64,000 bases of DNA, taken from NCBI GenBank assembly GCA_038002745.1, contig JBBODD010000002.1, positions 48,379 to 112,378 on the forward strand, in the 5' to 3' direction. Below are positions 1 to 14,074 of the stretch, in pieces. This stretch comes from Bacillus sp. FSL H8-0547. GTDB lineage: Bacteria > Bacillota > Bacilli > Bacillales > Bacillaceae. Within the stretch, counting starts at the first letter, position 1. Each line of letters begins with the position of its first letter. A program made the position numbers and the translations under genes. Below the pieces are notes generated by a model. It was not told the origin of the DNA and did not search any database. It saw only the letters and a program-made list of their open reading frames with translations.

Positions 1-1930
1 CCGCAAGGTTTATCGCTGTCTGTCCCCCGAACTGAACGATTACCCCTTTAGGCTTTTCAAGTTCGATGATGTGCATCACATCTTCCGCCGTCAGCGGCTC
101 AAAGTAAAGCTTATCCGAGATGCTGAAATCGGTTGAGACGGTTTCGGGATTGTTGTTGATGATAATCGCTTCATATCCGGCTTCTTTAATGGCCCATACG
201 GAGTGTACGGTTGCATAGTCGAATTCTACACCCTGGCCGATTCGGATCGGTCCTGAACCAAGGACAATCACACTTTCTTTTTCTGTAACAGCCGATTCAT
301 TCTCATCCTCATACGTGCCGTAGAAGTAAGGTGTTTCAGATTCGAATTCTGCTGCGCATGTATCAACTGTTTTATAGACAGGGAACAAGTTCAGCTGTTT
401 TCTGAATTGGTATACTTCCCGCTCTGTTGTTTTCCAAAGTTCAGCAACAGCGATATCAGAGAAGCCCATCTTTTTCGCTTTTTCAAGAATGATGGCATCA
501 AATTTCGCTTCTTCAATGACACGCTCAAACTTGATGATATTTTCAATTTTTACAAGGAAGAAAAGGTCAATTCCGCTCCACTCATGAATCGTCTCGATTG
601 ATACGCCTCTTCTGATCGCTTCAGACAGATAGAACAGTCTCTCGTCTCCTGCTTTGCGGATTCGCTTTTCAATCTTTTCATCGCTGAATTCGGCTGCATG
701 TTTCAAATCGAGATGGTACTGATCCGCTTCAAGTGAACGGACGGCTTTAAGCAGGGATTCTTCAAGCGTTCTGCCGATGGCCATCACTTCGCCTGTTGCT
801 TTCATCTGTGTTCCGAGTCTGCGGTTGGCTGACTCAAATTTATCAAACGGCCATCTCGGGATTTTCGTGACGATGTAGTCAAGAGCCGGCTCAAAGCACG
901 CATACGTCTTGCCTGTTACCGGGTTCATCATTTCATCAAGAGTAAGTCCGACCGCAATCTTTGCGGCAAGCTTCGCAATCGGGTAGCCTGTTGCTTTAGA
1001 AGCAAGCGCTGATGAGCGGCTTACACGCGGATTCACTTCAATGATGTAGTACTGGAAGCTGTGCGGATCAAGAGCAAGCTGGACATTGCATCCGCCTTCG
1101 ATTCCGAGTGCTCGGATAATTTTCAGAGAAACGTTTCTGAGCATCTGGTACTCTCTGTCACTAAGCGTCTGGCTTGGTGCAACGACGATGGAGTCGCCTG
1201 TATGAATGCCGACAGGATCAATGTTTTCCATGTTGCAGACAACAATGGCGCTGTCATTTTTATCACGCATGACTTCATATTCGATTTCTTTATAACCCGC
1301 GATGCTTTTTTCCAGAAGACATTGTGTGACCGGACTGTACTTCAGTCCGCTTGTCACGATCTCGATCAGCTCTTCTTCGTTTGAGCAAATTCCGCCGCCT
1401 GTGCCTCCAAGTGTGTACGCAGGTCTTACGATGACAGGATAGCCAACTTTTTCTATAAAAGCGTAAGCTTCTTCAAGATTGTGGACAATATCGCTCTCCG
1501 GGACCGGCTCGTGGAGCTCATTCATCAGCTGGCGAAAAAGGTCGCGGTCCTCCGCTTTTTGAATAGCGCTTAGTTTTGTTCCAAGAATCTCAACCTTGCA
1601 TTCTTCAAGAACCCCTGCTTCAGCAAGCTGAACCGCCATGTTAAGGCCTGTTTGGCCTCCAAGCGTCGGAAGAAGTGCATCCGGGCGTTCTTTACGGATG
1701 ATTTTTGTCAAAAACTCAAGTGTCAGGGGTTCAATGTACACTTTGTCTGCCATTTCTGTATCTGTCATGATCGTTGCAGGGTTTGAGTTGACAAGGATAA
1801 CTTCATAGCCTTCTTCTTTAAGAGCGATGCAGGCCTGTGTTCCTGCATAGTCAAACTCTGCTGCCTGGCCGATGATAATAGGCCCTGATCCGATTACTAG
1901 AATTTTTTTAATGTCTACGCGTTTTGGCAT
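1..1930 (-). CDS. carB: Carbamoyl-phosphate synthase large subunit (pyrimidine-specific), 3' end beyond window
   Basis: Large, ammonia-using subunit that makes carbamoyl phosphate from bicarbonate, ATP and the ammonia released by CarA. About 643 of roughly 1070 codons are visible. They cover the first ATP-grasp half (N-terminal ILVIGSGP nucleotide-fold motif, then [12 protein letters not shown]) and the start of the second half, which repeats the motif as [14 protein letters not shown]. The ATG at 1928-1930 overlaps the end of carA by 16 bases, so the two subunits are translationally coupled. Known as pyrAB in B. subtilis. The frame is open to the left edge and no frameshift is seen. Confidence 0.96.
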   Translation of the reverse strand, partial: MPKRVDIKKILVIGSGPIIIGQAAEFDYAGTQACIALKEEGYEVILVNSNPATIMTDTEMADKVYIEPLTLEFLTKIIRKERPDALLPTLGGQTGLNMAVQLAEAGVLEECKVEILGTKLSAIQKAEDRDLFRQLMNELHEPVPESDIVHNLEEAYAFIEKVGYPVIVRPAYTLGGTGGGICSNEEELIEIVTSGLKYSPVTQCLLEKSIAGYKEIEYEVMRDKNDSAIVVCNMENIDPVGIHTGDSIVVAPSQTLSDREYQMLRNVSLKIIRALGIEGGCNVQLALDPHSFQYYIIEVNPRVSRSSALASKATGYPIAKLAAKIAVGLTLDEMMNPVTGKTYACFEPALDYIVTKIPRWPFDKFESANRRLGTQMKATGEVMAIGRTLEESLLKAVRSLEADQYHLDLKHAAEFSDEKIEKRIRKAGDERLFYLSEAIRRGVSIETIHEWSGIDLFFLVKIENIIKFERVIEEAKFDAIILEKAKKMGFSDIAVAELWKTTEREVYQFRKQLNLFPVYKTVDTCAAEFESETPYFYGTYEDENESAVTEKESVIVLGSGPIRIGQGVEFDYATVHSVWAIKEAGYEAIIINNNPETVSTDFSISDKLYFEPLTAEDVMHIIELEKPKGVIVQFGGQTAINLA

Positions 1931-3011
1931 ACGTTGATCCCTTCTTTCTTGAATGTTTCAATCATGTCGATAAATTGATCAAATAGTCCGTTTGCATCTT
2001 CAGGTCCCGGTGAAGCTTCAGGATGGTACTGCACGGTGAAGGCAGGGAGCGTTTTATGCTTCAGTCCTTCTACAGATCCGTCGTTTAATGCAAGATGTGT
2101 GACCTCAAGTTCTGTTGCTTTTACTGAATCAAGGGTAACGGTGTATCCGTGATTTTGAGAGGTAAGAGCTACCTTTCCTGTTGACAGGTCTTTTACCGGA
2201 TGGTTTGACCCGCGGTGTCCGAATTTCATTTTTTCCGTATCGGCTCCCCCTGCAAGGGCAAAAAGCTGATGGCCGAGGCAGATGCCGAATAGAGGAATTT
2301 TCCCGAGCACTCCGTTGATCATCTCCAGTGCATGAGGGACATCTTTCGGGTCTCCAGGTCCGTTTGACAGCATGATGCCGTCGGGATTTAACTGGAGGAT
2401 TTCTTCAGCAGTGGCCGTGTGGGGCACAACGACAACGTCGCAGCTGCGTTTGTTCAGTTCGCGAAGGATGCCGTGTTTCATGCCGAAATCGACAAGGACC
2501 ACTCTGCAGCCGCGTCCCGGGCTTGGATAAGGTGTTTTAGTCGAAACAGTTTCCACCTGATTTCTTGGGAGCTCCACTGATCTCAATGAGGCAAGCACTT
2601 CATCTACATCAGCATGCTCTGAGCAAAAAGCGCCTTTCAACGTTCCATATGTGCGGATAATTCTTGTCAGCTTGCGTGTATCTATGCCTGCAAGTCCGGG
2701 AATCCCCTTGATTTTGAAGTACTCATCCAGAGAAAACTCGCTTCTGAAATTGGATGGCACTTCACATAATTCTTTTACGATAAACCCGTTGATGAATGGA
2801 GAAATCGTTTCAAAATCGTCGCGGTTAATGCCGTAGTTTCCGATCAGCGGATAAGTAAGCGTCACAATCTGCCCGCAGTATGACGGGTCAGAGAGAATCT
2901 CCTGATAGCCTGTCATCCCAGTATGGAACACTACCTCTCCCATTGTGTCCGCTTCGCTTCCAAATCCCTGTCCTGTAAAAATGGTGCCGTCTTCGAGAAT
3001 CAGATGTCTGA

Positions 3012-3015
<4 letters not shown>
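1915..3015 (-). CDS. carA: Carbamoyl-phosphate synthase small subunit (glutaminase)
   Basis: Glutamine amidotransferase subunit that feeds ammonia to CarB; pyrAA in B. subtilis. The class I glutaminase core is visible: [10 protein letters not shown] with the nucleophile Cys, and the His-Glu pair in [13 protein letters not shown] place the start at the ATG at 3013-3015 (protein begins [10 protein letters not shown]). That ATG forms a four-base ATGA overlap with the pyrC stop and has a GGGAGAG ribosome site. An upstream ATG eight codons earlier is open but lies inside pyrC. Length of 366 residues fits the family. Confidence 0.96.
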
Positions 3016-5346
<2,331 letters not shown>

Positions 5347-6654
5347 TTATGCAGCTGTATGTTCATTTGCAGCTGTTTGTTCTCTTTCAGCAGCTTTGCG
5401 GCCCGGTAGGACCAGGTTCAGGACAATGCCGATGATTGCCGCAAATGCCATGCCGTGAAGTTCAAACTGCTCGCTTACTTTTATCATGGCTCCGCCGATC
5501 CCGATGACCAGGATGACAGAGGAAATCACAAGGTTTCGTTTATTTCCGAAATCAATCTTGTTGTCAGTCAGCATTCTTAATCCTGATGATGCGATAATCC
5601 CAAACAGCAGGATGGACACGCCGCCCATGACAGGCGTCGGAATGGAGCTGATCAAGGCTGAAATTTTTCCGATGAAGCCGAACACGACGGCCATAACCGC
5701 GGCACCTGCGATGATGTAGACGCTGTAAACCCGCGTAATGGCAAGTACACCGATGTTTTCACCGTACGTTGTATTCGGCGGTCCTCCGATAAGTGATGCA
5801 ATCATCGTTGCCACTCCATCTCCAAGGATCGAACGGTGCAGACCAGGTTCTTTCAAATAATCCCTCTCCACCACTTTACCAAGGACAAGCTGATGTCCGA
5901 TATGCTCTGACAGAGTAACCACTGCAACCGGAACCATCAGAAGAACGATTTCGTAGGAAAACCCTGGCGTATATGTGACAAAAGGTATGATAAAGTCCGG
6001 TTTTTGAAACAGTCCTGCCCCGACTACTTTACTGAAATCAACCAATCCGATGGAAAGTGCGTACAGGTAGCCTCCGGTGATTCCGATCAGGACAGGGATC
6101 AGGCTGACAAAGCCTTTGAATGCAACCGAGCACACTATCGTTATCGCAAGCGTCACTAGAGCCACCGAGAAGTAGGTCAGGTTATATTCTCCCTCAGGAT
6201 TGTTCATGGCCATATCTACTGCAGTCCCTGCAAGGCTCAGTCCGATGACGATGATGACAGGACCGACGACAATCGGAGGCAGAAGCTTCATGATCCACTT
6301 GTATCCGACGATTTTAATTAGCAGGGCTACAAGTCCGTACACGACTCCGGCAAGGAAACTTCCGACCATTGCGCCTTCAGGTCCTTCAGCCGCCTTAGCT
6401 GCGATGATTGGTGCGATGAAGGCGAATGAGGAACCCAGATAAGCCGGCACCTGGCCTTTTGTGATCAGCAGAAATGCAAGCGTCCCAAGTCCGCTTGAGA
6501 TCAGGGCGACAGCCGGATCAAGTCCGACCAAAAAGGGTACGAGGATGGTTGCTCCAAACATGGCAAACAGATGCTGAAAGCTCAGGGTGATCCATGTGAG
6601 CGGCTTTGGGATTTCTTTTATATCAAGCTGTAGAGCTTCTTTTCTTGGTTTCAT
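5347..6654 (-). CDS. pyrP: Uracil permease, NCS2 family
   Basis: Membrane uracil-proton symporter of the nucleobase-cation symporter 2 family, 435 residues. It is highly hydrophobic with about a dozen membrane segments. The family motif region GENIGVLAITRVYS is present, as is the N-terminal FGATILVPFLVGLDP segment. It sits between pyrR and pyrB, each gap holding an attenuator, so uptake and synthesis share one control. A GGGG ribosome site lies a few bases upstream of the ATG. Confidence 0.95.
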   Translation of the reverse strand: MKPRKEALQLDIKEIPKPLTWITLSFQHLFAMFGATILVPFLVGLDPAVALISSGLGTLAFLLITKGQVPAYLGSSFAFIAPIIAAKAAEGPEGAMVGSFLAGVVYGLVALLIKIVGYKWIMKLLPPIVVGPVIIVIGLSLAGTAVDMAMNNPEGEYNLTYFSVALVTLAITIVCSVAFKGFVSLIPVLIGITGGYLYALSIGLVDFSKVVGAGLFQKPDFIIPFVTYTPGFSYEIVLLMVPVAVVTLSEHIGHQLVLGKVVERDYLKEPGLHRSILGDGVATMIASLIGGPPNTTYGENIGVLAITRVYSVYIIAGAAVMAVVFGFIGKISALISSIPTPVMGGVSILLFGIIASSGLRMLTDNKIDFGNKRNLVISSVILVIGIGGAMIKVSEQFELHGMAFAAIIGIVLNLVLPGRKAAEREQTAANEHTAA

Positions 6655-6678
6655 ATCTATTCCCCGCTTTCTTTTTAT

Positions 6679-6785
6679 AAAAAAAACCTCTTTGCATGAG
6701 GCTGCAAAGAGGCATAATCATCCTGTCAAATAAGAACACAGGTGTGATTTTCCGTTCCTTTTGCAGCCTCTCTGGACTTCATTAA
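6679..6785 (-). promoter_or_regulatory. PyrR-dependent attenuator between pyrR and pyrP
   Basis: On the minus strand the gap contains the PyrR-binding loop AGTCCAGAGAGGCTGCAAAA (about 6760-6780). A terminator with arms CCTCTTTGCA / TGCAAAGAGG and a run of T follows at 6679-6712. It has the same logic as the other two pyr attenuators in this window and controls pyrP onward. Confidence 0.93.
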
Positions 6786-6793
6786 AAGGTGGT

Positions 6794-7477
<684 letters not shown>

Positions 7478-7501
7478 AAGGTTCATTTTTCAACTACGGC
7501 T

Positions 7502-7530
7502 ATTATGACAAATCATATGGCTTGTGTCAA
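7502..7530 (-). promoter_or_regulatory. Sigma-A promoter of the pyr operon
   Basis: Minus strand -35 TTGACA (7525-7530) and -10 CATAAT (7502-7507) are separated by 17 bases, with predicted initiation near 7495. The -35 box overlaps the last codons of the upstream pseudouridine synthase gene. Confidence 0.9.
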
Positions 7531-8441
7531 TGACTTTTTTTCAGATCTTCGATTACCTGCTTAAATTCAGCAGGGAGCGGAGCATTAAATTCAAGGTACT
7601 CGCCCGTGCGGGGATGCTTAAAGCCGAGAACGCCTGCATGAAGCGCCTGGCCTCCGATATTCGGCGTTTTTTTCGGGCCGTATTTCGGATCGCCGACAAT
7701 AGGGAAACCGATGTATTTCATATGAACTCTGATCTGATGCGTTCTGCCTGTCTCAAGCTGGCACTCAATCAGCGTGTAGCCTGCAAAGCGGTCAAGAACA
7801 TGAAAATGAGTGACAGCGTCCTTGCTGTGCTCATTTGTAACCGTCATACTCTGGCGGTCCTGTTTATCGCGGCCGATCGGAGCATCAACTGTCCCTTTGT
7901 CATGCTGAATAATCCCATGAACAATCGCCTGATAACGTCTTGTAACCGATTTTTCTACAAGCTGATTAACCAGTGACTCGTGCGCCATGTCATTTTTGGC
8001 AACCATCAGAAGTCCTGATGTATCTTTATCAATCCGGTGGACAATGCCCGGTCTCATGACGCCGTTAATGCCGGAAAGGTCCTTGCAGTGGGCCATCAGT
8101 CCATTGACAAGCGTCCCTGACAAATGTCCCGGTGCAGGATGCACAACCATTCCTTTAGGTTTATTGACAACAAGAACGTCTGCATCTTCATAATAAACAT
8201 CAAGATTCATTTCTTCCGGCAGAACATCAAGCGGTTCAGGGTCCGGAATGAGAAGAGTGACCGTATCGCCGGGCTGAACTTTATAATTGCTTCTTGACTC
8301 CCCGTCATTTACTTTCACGTGTCCTTCTTTAATCCAGATCTGGACCTGGCTTCTTGACCAGTCTGCATTTTCCGAAGCAAGCAGCTTATCAAGGCGTTCA
8401 TATTTATTGCTGTCATCAATCTTAATTTCTATGCTGTTCAT
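7527..8441 (-). CDS. rluD: RluD/RluA-family 23S rRNA pseudouridine synthase
   Basis: Isomerises specific uridines to pseudouridine, most likely in 23S rRNA; called ylyB in B. subtilis. An N-terminal S4 RNA-binding domain (about residues 12-65) is followed by the RluA catalytic domain. The signature [15 protein letters not shown] contains the catalytic Asp138. It overlaps lspA by 20 bases upstream, and its own 3' end overlaps the -35 box of the pyr promoter. Which uridines it modifies cannot be read from the sequence; RluD is the closest family name and the gene symbol is by family. Confidence 0.88.
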   Translation of the reverse strand: MNSIEIKIDDSNKYERLDKLLASENADWSRSQVQIWIKEGHVKVNDGESRSNYKVQPGDTVTLLIPDPEPLDVLPEEMNLDVYYEDADVLVVNKPKGMVVHPAPGHLSGTLVNGLMAHCKDLSGINGVMRPGIVHRIDKDTSGLLMVAKNDMAHESLVNQLVEKSVTRRYQAIVHGIIQHDKGTVDAPIGRDKQDRQSMTVTNEHSKDAVTHFHVLDRFAGYTLIECQLETGRTHQIRVHMKYIGFPIVGDPKYGPKKTPNIGGQALHAGVLGFKHPRTGEYLEFNAPLPAEFKQVIEDLKKSH

Positions 8442-8904
8442 TCACTTTCTCCTTCTCTTGTTTCCCATCTAAAAGCATGACGATAAAGAGCAGCGCCACT
8501 CCCACACAAAGTGCAGAATCCGCTACATTGAAAATTGGAAACGGGTATGTACCAATATAGGTTTGGACAAAATCAACCACTTCCTGATGGATCACTCTGT
8601 CAATAAAGTTCCCGATCGCACCGCCGAGCATTAAGCCGAGGGCAATCCCCATCAGACGGCTGCCGTTTGTATATTTTTGGATATAAACAACCAGGCCGGC
8701 TACTACAATAACCGTAATCACGTAAAAAAACCACATCTGGCCCTGAAGAATTCCCCAGGCAGCTCCCTGATTCCGATGTGAGGTAATATACAGGACATTT
8801 TCAATAACCGGTATGCTTTCCCCGATTTCAAGTTCTTTCACAATCAGCCATTTTGTCAGCTGATCCAGAGCAATAATCACAAGTGCGATGAGATAATAAA
8901 GCAC
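8422..8904 (-). CDS. lspA: Lipoprotein signal peptidase (signal peptidase II)
   Basis: Aspartyl membrane protease that removes signal peptides from diacylated prolipoproteins. It is 160 residues with four predicted membrane helices. Both catalytic Asp motifs are visible: [11 protein letters not shown] followed by VVDF, and [11 protein letters not shown]. It overlaps the rluD start by 20 bases, the conserved lspA-rluD pairing of Bacillus. Confidence 0.97.
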   Translation of the reverse strand: MLYYLIALVIIALDQLTKWLIVKELEIGESIPVIENVLYITSHRNQGAAWGILQGQMWFFYVITVIVVAGLVVYIQKYTNGSRLMGIALGLMLGGAIGNFIDRVIHQEVVDFVQTYIGTYPFPIFNVADSALCVGVALLFIVMLLDGKQEKEKVNEQHRN

Positions 8905-8984
8905 AAGCTTTCCCCAACTTTCCTATAATATACTTCTGAATTGTATCACAGGCAAAATAGAAGAGCAAAGCTTGTCTGAAGGTA

Positions 8985-9356
8985 TTACATATATTCTTCT
9001 GCTTCTGAATAGAGGGGTGGATGATAATTCATGTGAGGCAGGGATTTTCGTTCATACAGTTCCTGAAAAGCAAAATCATGAATGCTTCTTGCAGTGGGGA
9101 TAATCGCTAATTTCTCAAGTTCAATTGCAAGGCCGGTTTCTTCACAAATGCCGTACGTTCCGTTTTTTATTTTCAAGAGCGCTCTCTCAACGTCATTCAG
9201 CTCTTCTTTTACATGTCCCATAATTGTTTTTTCTTTGTATGGATAAAATAAATGAGGCTGTTCTGTCTCCATATCAAACAGACAATGATCAAAAAGCCTT
9301 GACTTAAGCTCTCGCTGCATCAATTGAAGCTCATGCCAGATAGCATCTATACTCAT
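8985..9356 (-). CDS. ylyA: YlyA, DksA/TraR-like protein lacking the zinc finger
   Basis: Small helical protein of the DksA/TraR fold family. From memory, the B. subtilis homologue has been linked to sigma-G-dependent transcription; that role is not proven here. The C-terminal region keeps the NGTYGICEETG turn of the family. Only one cysteine of the four-cysteine zinc site remains, so it probably binds no zinc. The start is placed at 9354-9356 because AAGGAG lies nine bases upstream; an ATG three codons earlier directly abuts that ribosome site. It sits between ileS and lspA as in B. subtilis. Confidence 0.82.
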   Translation of the reverse strand: MSIDAIWHELQLMQRELKSRLFDHCLFDMETEQPHLFYPYKEKTIMGHVKEELNDVERALLKIKNGTYGICEETGLAIELEKLAIIPTARSIHDFAFQELYERKSLPHMNYHPPLYSEAEEYM

Positions 9357-9491
9357 AGCGGACATCTCCTTGTGGCTTGGCTTTGTACCTATAGTCTATC
9401 CGGTTTGAAACTCCTCACGCTTTTAAGAATTTTCCTGTGGAGGGAATAAGAAAAGCGGAATCAGCCGCTTAGCTAACAGGAAAAAATACAC

Positions 9492-9522
9492 AAAAAAACC
9501 GCTGAACAATTCAGCGGTTTTC
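9492..9522 (-). terminator. Intrinsic terminator of ileS
   Basis: Minus strand stem AAACCGCTGAA / TTCAGCGGTTT followed by a T run, a few bases after the ileS stop codon. Confidence 0.9.
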
Positions 9523-9527
9523 TATGT

Positions 9528-12299
9528 TTAAGCAGTCGTATAATGTTCGTCAACAATTGCTGCACAGCGCGTGCACAGTGTTTTGTGATTTTCATTTTCG
9601 CCCACATCGGTTGTGACAACCCAGCATCTTTCACACGTTTCGCCTTCAGCAGGTTTAACTGTGATTTTCACTTTGTCGCAAGTATGTGCATCCTGCGGAG
9701 CGTCCTCATAATTTCCAGCAAGCTTAAAGCCTGATACAATGAACAGCTGCTTTAAGTTTTCATCAATTGATTCAAGCAATTGTTTCGCTTCCCCGTTCGC
9801 ATATACTTCGATGCTTGCAGTTAACGATTTGCCGATTACTTTTTCATTGCGGGCTGCTTCAAGTGCCTTTAAGACATCATCGCGAAGCTCCATGAAAGCA
9901 TCCCATTTCTTCTCAAGCACGTCAGCACCGGCAATTTCCTTGCTTTCAGGCATATTTGTCAGCTGAACGCTTTCTTCTGAAACAGAGTCGATGTGTGCCC
10001 ATACTTCATCAGCTGTATGAGGAAGGATCGGCGCAACAAGCTTGACAAGTGAAAGCAGCGTGTCATAAAGAACGGTCTGAATGGCGCGGCGCTCTTTGTT
10101 ATCAGGAGCTTCGATGTAGAGAACATCTTTAGCGAAATCCAAATAGAAGGAGCTGAGTTCAATCGTGCAGAAATTATGAACCGCGTGGAAAATAGCAGCG
10201 AACTCATAGTCTTCATACGATTTTTTCACTTTGTCTGTCAGTTTATTCAGCTTCACCATCATGTAACGGTCAACATCGCGCAGCTCGTCAAACGCGAGGG
10301 CATCTGTTTCAGGGTTAAAATCAGCAAGGTTACCAAGAAGGAAACGGAACGTATTGCGGATTTTTCTGTACACCTCTGCTACTTGCTTCAGAATGTTGTC
10401 TGAAACTCTTACATCAGCCTGATAGTCAACAGACGCTACCCAAAGACGAAGAATGTCTCCCCCAAGCTGGTTCATAACTTTTGAAGGCAGCACAACGTTC
10501 CCAAGAGACTTACTCATTTTGCGCCCTTCTCCGTCCAGTGCAAAACCATGGCTGAGAACGCCTTTATATGGAGCTTTTCCTGTTACAGCAACACCTGTGG
10601 ACAGGGAAGAGTTAAACCAGCCGCGGTATTGGTCAGAGCCTTCCAAATAAAGGTCTGCCGGACGCTGCAGGTCATCTCTTTCAAGCAATACTGCCTGATG
10701 GGAAGAACCAGAGTCGAACCAGACATCCATGATGTCCTGTTCTTTCGTGAAGTTTCCGTTCGGGCTGCCCGGATGCGTGAACCCTTCAGGAAGAAGATCT
10801 TTTGTTTCACGTTCAAACCAGATGTTTGAACCGTGCTCGCGGAACAGGTCGGAAACATGATTGATTGTTTCATCCGTAATAATCGGCTCTCCGTTTTCTG
10901 CATAAAAGACAGGGATCGGAACCCCCCATGCACGCTGTCTGGAAATACACCAGTCCCCGCGGTCGCGAACCATATTGAACAATCTTGTCTCGCCCCAGGC
11001 AGGAACCCATTTCGTTTCTTTTACTGCCTGAAGAAGATCCTCGCGGAAATCCTTGATGGATGCAAACCACTGGGCAGTTGCACGGAAAATGGTCGGTTTT
11101 TTCGTTCTCCAGTCGTGAGGGTATGAGTGTGTGATGAAAGAAAGCTTGAGCAGTGCTCCTGCTTCTTCAAGCTTTTCAGTGATCGGTTTGTTGGCAGCAT
11201 CATAGAACATGCCCTCAAACCCTGGTGCCTCGCTTGTCATATGGCCTTTTTCATCAACCGGACAAAGGACATCAAGACCGTATTTCTGGCCGACGATAAA
11301 GTCGTCTTCACCATGACCTGGTGCAGTATGAACACAGCCCGTACCTGCATCTGTCGTTACATGTTCTCCTAAAACAACAAGTGATTCGCGGTCATAAAGC
11401 GGATGCTTTGCAGACACTTTTTCAATTTCTGCGCCTTTGAATGTTTTGACAGCCTTATAGTCTGCCCACTCAAGTTCTTTAGCTACCGTTTCAAGCAATG
11501 CGGATGCAACAACGAATGATTCCCCGTCCACATCTGCCACCGTATACTCAAGGTCCGGATGAACGGCAATGCCAAGGTTTGCAGGAATCGTCCACGGAGT
11601 AGTCGTCCAGATAATGATTTTTTCTCCGCCATTCAGCACATCATTTCCCTGTGCAACAGTAAATGCTACATAAATAGAAGCAGAGCGTTTGTCATAATAC
11701 TCGATTTCAGCTTCTGCAAGAGCAGACTCACTGGAAGGTGACCAGTAAACCGGCTTTAATCCTTTATAGATGTACCCTTTCTTTGCCATCTCACCGAACA
11801 CTTTGATTTGCTGTGCTTCGTATTCCGGATTCAGCGTCACATAAGGGTTTTCCCAGTCTCCGCGAACACCGAGACGCTTAAACTGCTCCCGCTGATTGTT
11901 GATCTGCTCCCACGCATACTCTGCGCACAGCTTGCGGAATTCGGCTACACTTAGTTCTTTTCGGTTTACTTTTTTGTTTTTAGTCAGAGCCGTTTCAATC
12001 GGCAGACCATGTGTGTCCCAGCCGGGAACGTACGGAGCGTTGTAGCCGCTCATGGATTTATAGCGGACGATAAAATCCTTCAGCACTTTGTTCAGTGCAT
12101 GGCCCATGTGGATATCTCCATTTGCATACGGCGGTCCGTCATGAAGAATAAACATCGGGCGGTCTTTTGTGCGCTCCTGCACTTTTTGATAAATCGTCAT
12201 TTCTTCCCATTTTTCCTGCATTTGCGGTTCACGGTTAGGAAGGTTTCCTCTCATCGGAAATTCGGTTTTCGGCATCAGCAGGGTATCTTTGTACTCCAT
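9528..12299 (-). CDS. ileS: Isoleucyl-tRNA synthetase
   Basis: Class I synthetase charging tRNA-Ile, with a post-transfer editing domain. The HIGH-type motif appears as [13 protein letters not shown], the KMSKS loop as [10 protein letters not shown]. The C-terminal zinc knuckle CERCWVV..LCTRC of bacterial enzymes of this type is present. The start is the ATG at 12297-12299 ([10 protein letters not shown]) behind TGGAGG; the 19-codon upstream extension lies in the T-box leader. Product is 923 residues, normal length. Expression is controlled by the T-box upstream. Confidence 0.97.
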   Translation of the reverse strand: MEYKDTLLMPKTEFPMRGNLPNREPQMQEKWEEMTIYQKVQERTKDRPMFILHDGPPYANGDIHMGHALNKVLKDFIVRYKSMSGYNAPYVPGWDTHGLPIETALTKNKKVNRKELSVAEFRKLCAEYAWEQINNQREQFKRLGVRGDWENPYVTLNPEYEAQQIKVFGEMAKKGYIYKGLKPVYWSPSSESALAEAEIEYYDKRSASIYVAFTVAQGNDVLNGGEKIIIWTTTPWTIPANLGIAVHPDLEYTVADVDGESFVVASALLETVAKELEWADYKAVKTFKGAEIEKVSAKHPLYDRESLVVLGEHVTTDAGTGCVHTAPGHGEDDFIVGQKYGLDVLCPVDEKGHMTSEAPGFEGMFYDAANKPITEKLEEAGALLKLSFITHSYPHDWRTKKPTIFRATAQWFASIKDFREDLLQAVKETKWVPAWGETRLFNMVRDRGDWCISRQRAWGVPIPVFYAENGEPIITDETINHVSDLFREHGSNIWFERETKDLLPEGFTHPGSPNGNFTKEQDIMDVWFDSGSSHQAVLLERDDLQRPADLYLEGSDQYRGWFNSSLSTGVAVTGKAPYKGVLSHGFALDGEGRKMSKSLGNVVLPSKVMNQLGGDILRLWVASVDYQADVRVSDNILKQVAEVYRKIRNTFRFLLGNLADFNPETDALAFDELRDVDRYMMVKLNKLTDKVKKSYEDYEFAAIFHAVHNFCTIELSSFYLDFAKDVLYIEAPDNKERRAIQTVLYDTLLSLVKLVAPILPHTADEVWAHIDSVSEESVQLTNMPESKEIAGADVLEKKWDAFMELRDDVLKALEAARNEKVIGKSLTASIEVYANGEAKQLLESIDENLKQLFIVSGFKLAGNYEDAPQDAHTCDKVKITVKPAEGETCERCWVVTTDVGENENHKTLCTRCAAIVDEHYTTA

Positions 12300-12334
12300 C
12301 GGTATTCCTCCAGACAGTTTGTAATGGGGCAGAA

Positions 12335-12600
12335 AAAACACAAAAAACCTTCTCATCCCAGAAGGGACGAGAAGGTTTCTCGCGGTACCACCCTTTTAGA
12401 CAAGCTAAAAAACGCTTATCCTCTTTGAGATTCGTAACGTGAATAACGCGTTTTTGCTTACTGATTCTATAGGTTCAGCAAAAAAACTCGAGGGTGATTT
12501 TCGCAAGTTTGCTTCTTTGCCGGACTCGCACCATCTCCGGCTCGCTTTGAAAGACTTCATACTGCTACTGTCCCTGTCATGGTTTTTTAATCATTTATAA
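12335..12600 (-). promoter_or_regulatory. T-box riboswitch leader of ileS (Ile specifier ATC)
   Basis: Read on the minus strand, the leader has the AGTA-box region (near 12565-12580) and a stem I apical part. The likely specifier codon ATC is at 12496-12498, followed by A. The conserved T-box GGGTGGTACCGCGAGA lies near 12379-12394. A terminator with arms GAAACCTTCTC / GAGAAGGTTTTTT competes with the antiterminator (12340-12378). Uncharged tRNA-Ile is expected to promote readthrough. Confidence 0.95.
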
Positions 12601-12615
12601 TATAGTAGTCATCAA

Positions 12616-12645
12616 ATTATATGTGAAATGGTGCTTCAAAGTCAA
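12616..12645 (-). promoter_or_regulatory. Sigma-A promoter of the ileS T-box transcript
   Basis: Minus strand -35 TTGACT (12640-12645) and -10 TATAAT (12616-12621) with an 18-base spacer. The -35 overlaps the end of divIVA. Confidence 0.87.
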
Positions 12646-13154
12646 GACTGCACCTTTGATTCTTCGCGCTCTTCATATAATGATTCCAGTTCATACTCAA
12701 GGAGGTGATCCCAGTCATCATTTTTAAGAAGGTCAAGCTGTGCTTCAATCAGCATCTGGAAGCGGGTCCTGAAAACTTTCGACTGCTTTTTCAGCTCTTC
12801 GATTTCAACGGCTATTTTTCTTGATTTAGACAAGGATTCATTGATGATCCGGTCAGCGTTTTTCTCTGCTTCCTTCACAATCAGCTTCGCTTCCTTTTGT
12901 GCGTGTCGGCGGACTTCCTCAGCGGCCTCCTGCGCTACAAGAATGGATTTATTAAGTGTTTCCTCGATATTTGAAAAATGACCAATACGTTCGTTAAGTT
13001 CAGTCACTTTGTTTTCGAGTTCTTTTTTCTCGCGGATGGCAAGCTCATAATCTTTGATGACCTGGTCGAGGAATTCATTGACTTCGTCCTCGTCATAGCC
13101 CCGGAACCCTTTGTTAAATTCTTTGTTATGAATATCAAGCGGTGTTAACGGCAC
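12642..13154 (-). CDS. divIVA: Cell-division initiation / septum placement protein DivIVA
   Basis: Coiled-coil protein that binds negatively curved membrane at poles and nascent septa and anchors MinJ-MinCD and sporulation factors. The N-terminal lipid-binding domain (PLTPLDIHNKEF..FRGYDEDEVNEFL) precedes a long coiled coil with ADRIINESLSKSRK and KQSKVFRTRFQ. I set the start at a GTG (13152-13154), so the protein begins MPLTPLD like B. subtilis DivIVA. GGAGG lies eight bases upstream; a GTG three codons earlier abuts that site. Product is 170 residues. Confidence 0.95.
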   Translation of the reverse strand: MPLTPLDIHNKEFNKGFRGYDEDEVNEFLDQVIKDYELAIREKKELENKVTELNERIGHFSNIEETLNKSILVAQEAAEEVRRHAQKEAKLIVKEAEKNADRIINESLSKSRKIAVEIEELKKQSKVFRTRFQMLIEAQLDLLKNDDWDHLLEYELESLYEEREESKVQS

Positions 13155-13250
13155 TTCTGCCACCTCCAGTATGTATTGATCAATCGATCTTTCTTCAAGT
13201 ATAATTCATATTTTGACAGAAAAGGCAAAAATCCTTCTATTTTCCCAAAT

Positions 13251-14021
13251 TTATTTTTGAATCCCGTATGAGATTTTCCACTTATCTTTCTTTGTCCTGC
13301 CATCAATCGACAACAGTTTGGATCTGCCGTGGCCTCTTACAGAAAGCGTGTCTCCTTCTCTGCATTCAAATGACGGCTGCTCGATGACCCGAAAGTTTAC
13401 TTTCACATACCCGGATTGAATCAGTGCGCCAATTTTTTGCCGGGAAATGTTATAGACAGATGCTGCAACAGCATCAAGCCTTAACGAGCTCACGGTCGCT
13501 GTTTTTTCAAGCATTTCTTCCACGTGGAGGATGCGCTCACTCCAATCAAGTGCTTTCAGCGAAACCTTTGCCCGGCCAATTTCAGTCAAATTCATCAAAA
13601 GAAAAGCTTCTGTTTCTTTTGCAGCAACCAGCTGGATCCGGTCACCTGAAAACAGCAGGTCGCCGAATTTTGAACGTTTGAGCCCGAGTGACATTAAAGA
13701 ACCCAATACTTGCCGGTGCTCGATGGCAACAAACTTAGACGGATACCCGATCTCAAGCAGGGACAGCTGAAAATCATCATGGGAAGGAGTAAAGTAGTCC
13801 GGATAGAGCAGCGCCCGCTTCCGTTCCATATCCTCGCCCGAAAACTGAAGTCGAACGTCTTCTCCTGACCCGACAACGGCTTTCACCATCTCCTGCTCCC
13901 TCGGGTCGAGAAAATCGGTCAGCTTTGGAGAATAATTGGTCAAGACACTTTCTTTCCATTCAGCCGCCTGATCGATAAAATGCCGTTCTTCCTCTCTGAA
14001 GTGCTGATAAATGTGGTCCAT
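13251..14021 (-). CDS. ylmH: YlmH, S4-domain RNA-binding protein
   Basis: RNA-binding protein of the YlmH family, reported in B. subtilis to bind ribosomes and act in ribosome rescue. It is 256 residues. An N-terminal all-helical part is followed by a central domain, and the S4 domain occupies roughly residues 180-250 (VAASVYNISRQKIGALIQSGYVKVN in two pieces). It belongs to the conserved string ylmC-D-E-sepF-G-H-divIVA, transcribed leftward here. Confidence 0.92.
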   Translation of the reverse strand: MDHIYQHFREEERHFIDQAAEWKESVLTNYSPKLTDFLDPREQEMVKAVVGSGEDVRLQFSGEDMERKRALLYPDYFTPSHDDFQLSLLEIGYPSKFVAIEHRQVLGSLMSLGLKRSKFGDLLFSGDRIQLVAAKETEAFLLMNLTEIGRAKVSLKALDWSERILHVEEMLEKTATVSSLRLDAVAASVYNISRQKIGALIQSGYVKVNFRVIEQPSFECREGDTLSVRGHGRSKLLSIDGRTKKDKWKISYGIQK

Positions 14022-14074
14022 GCTTATCTTCCAGCCTTTTCGTTAAGCTCCTATAAATTGGAGCCAAAATGAAA

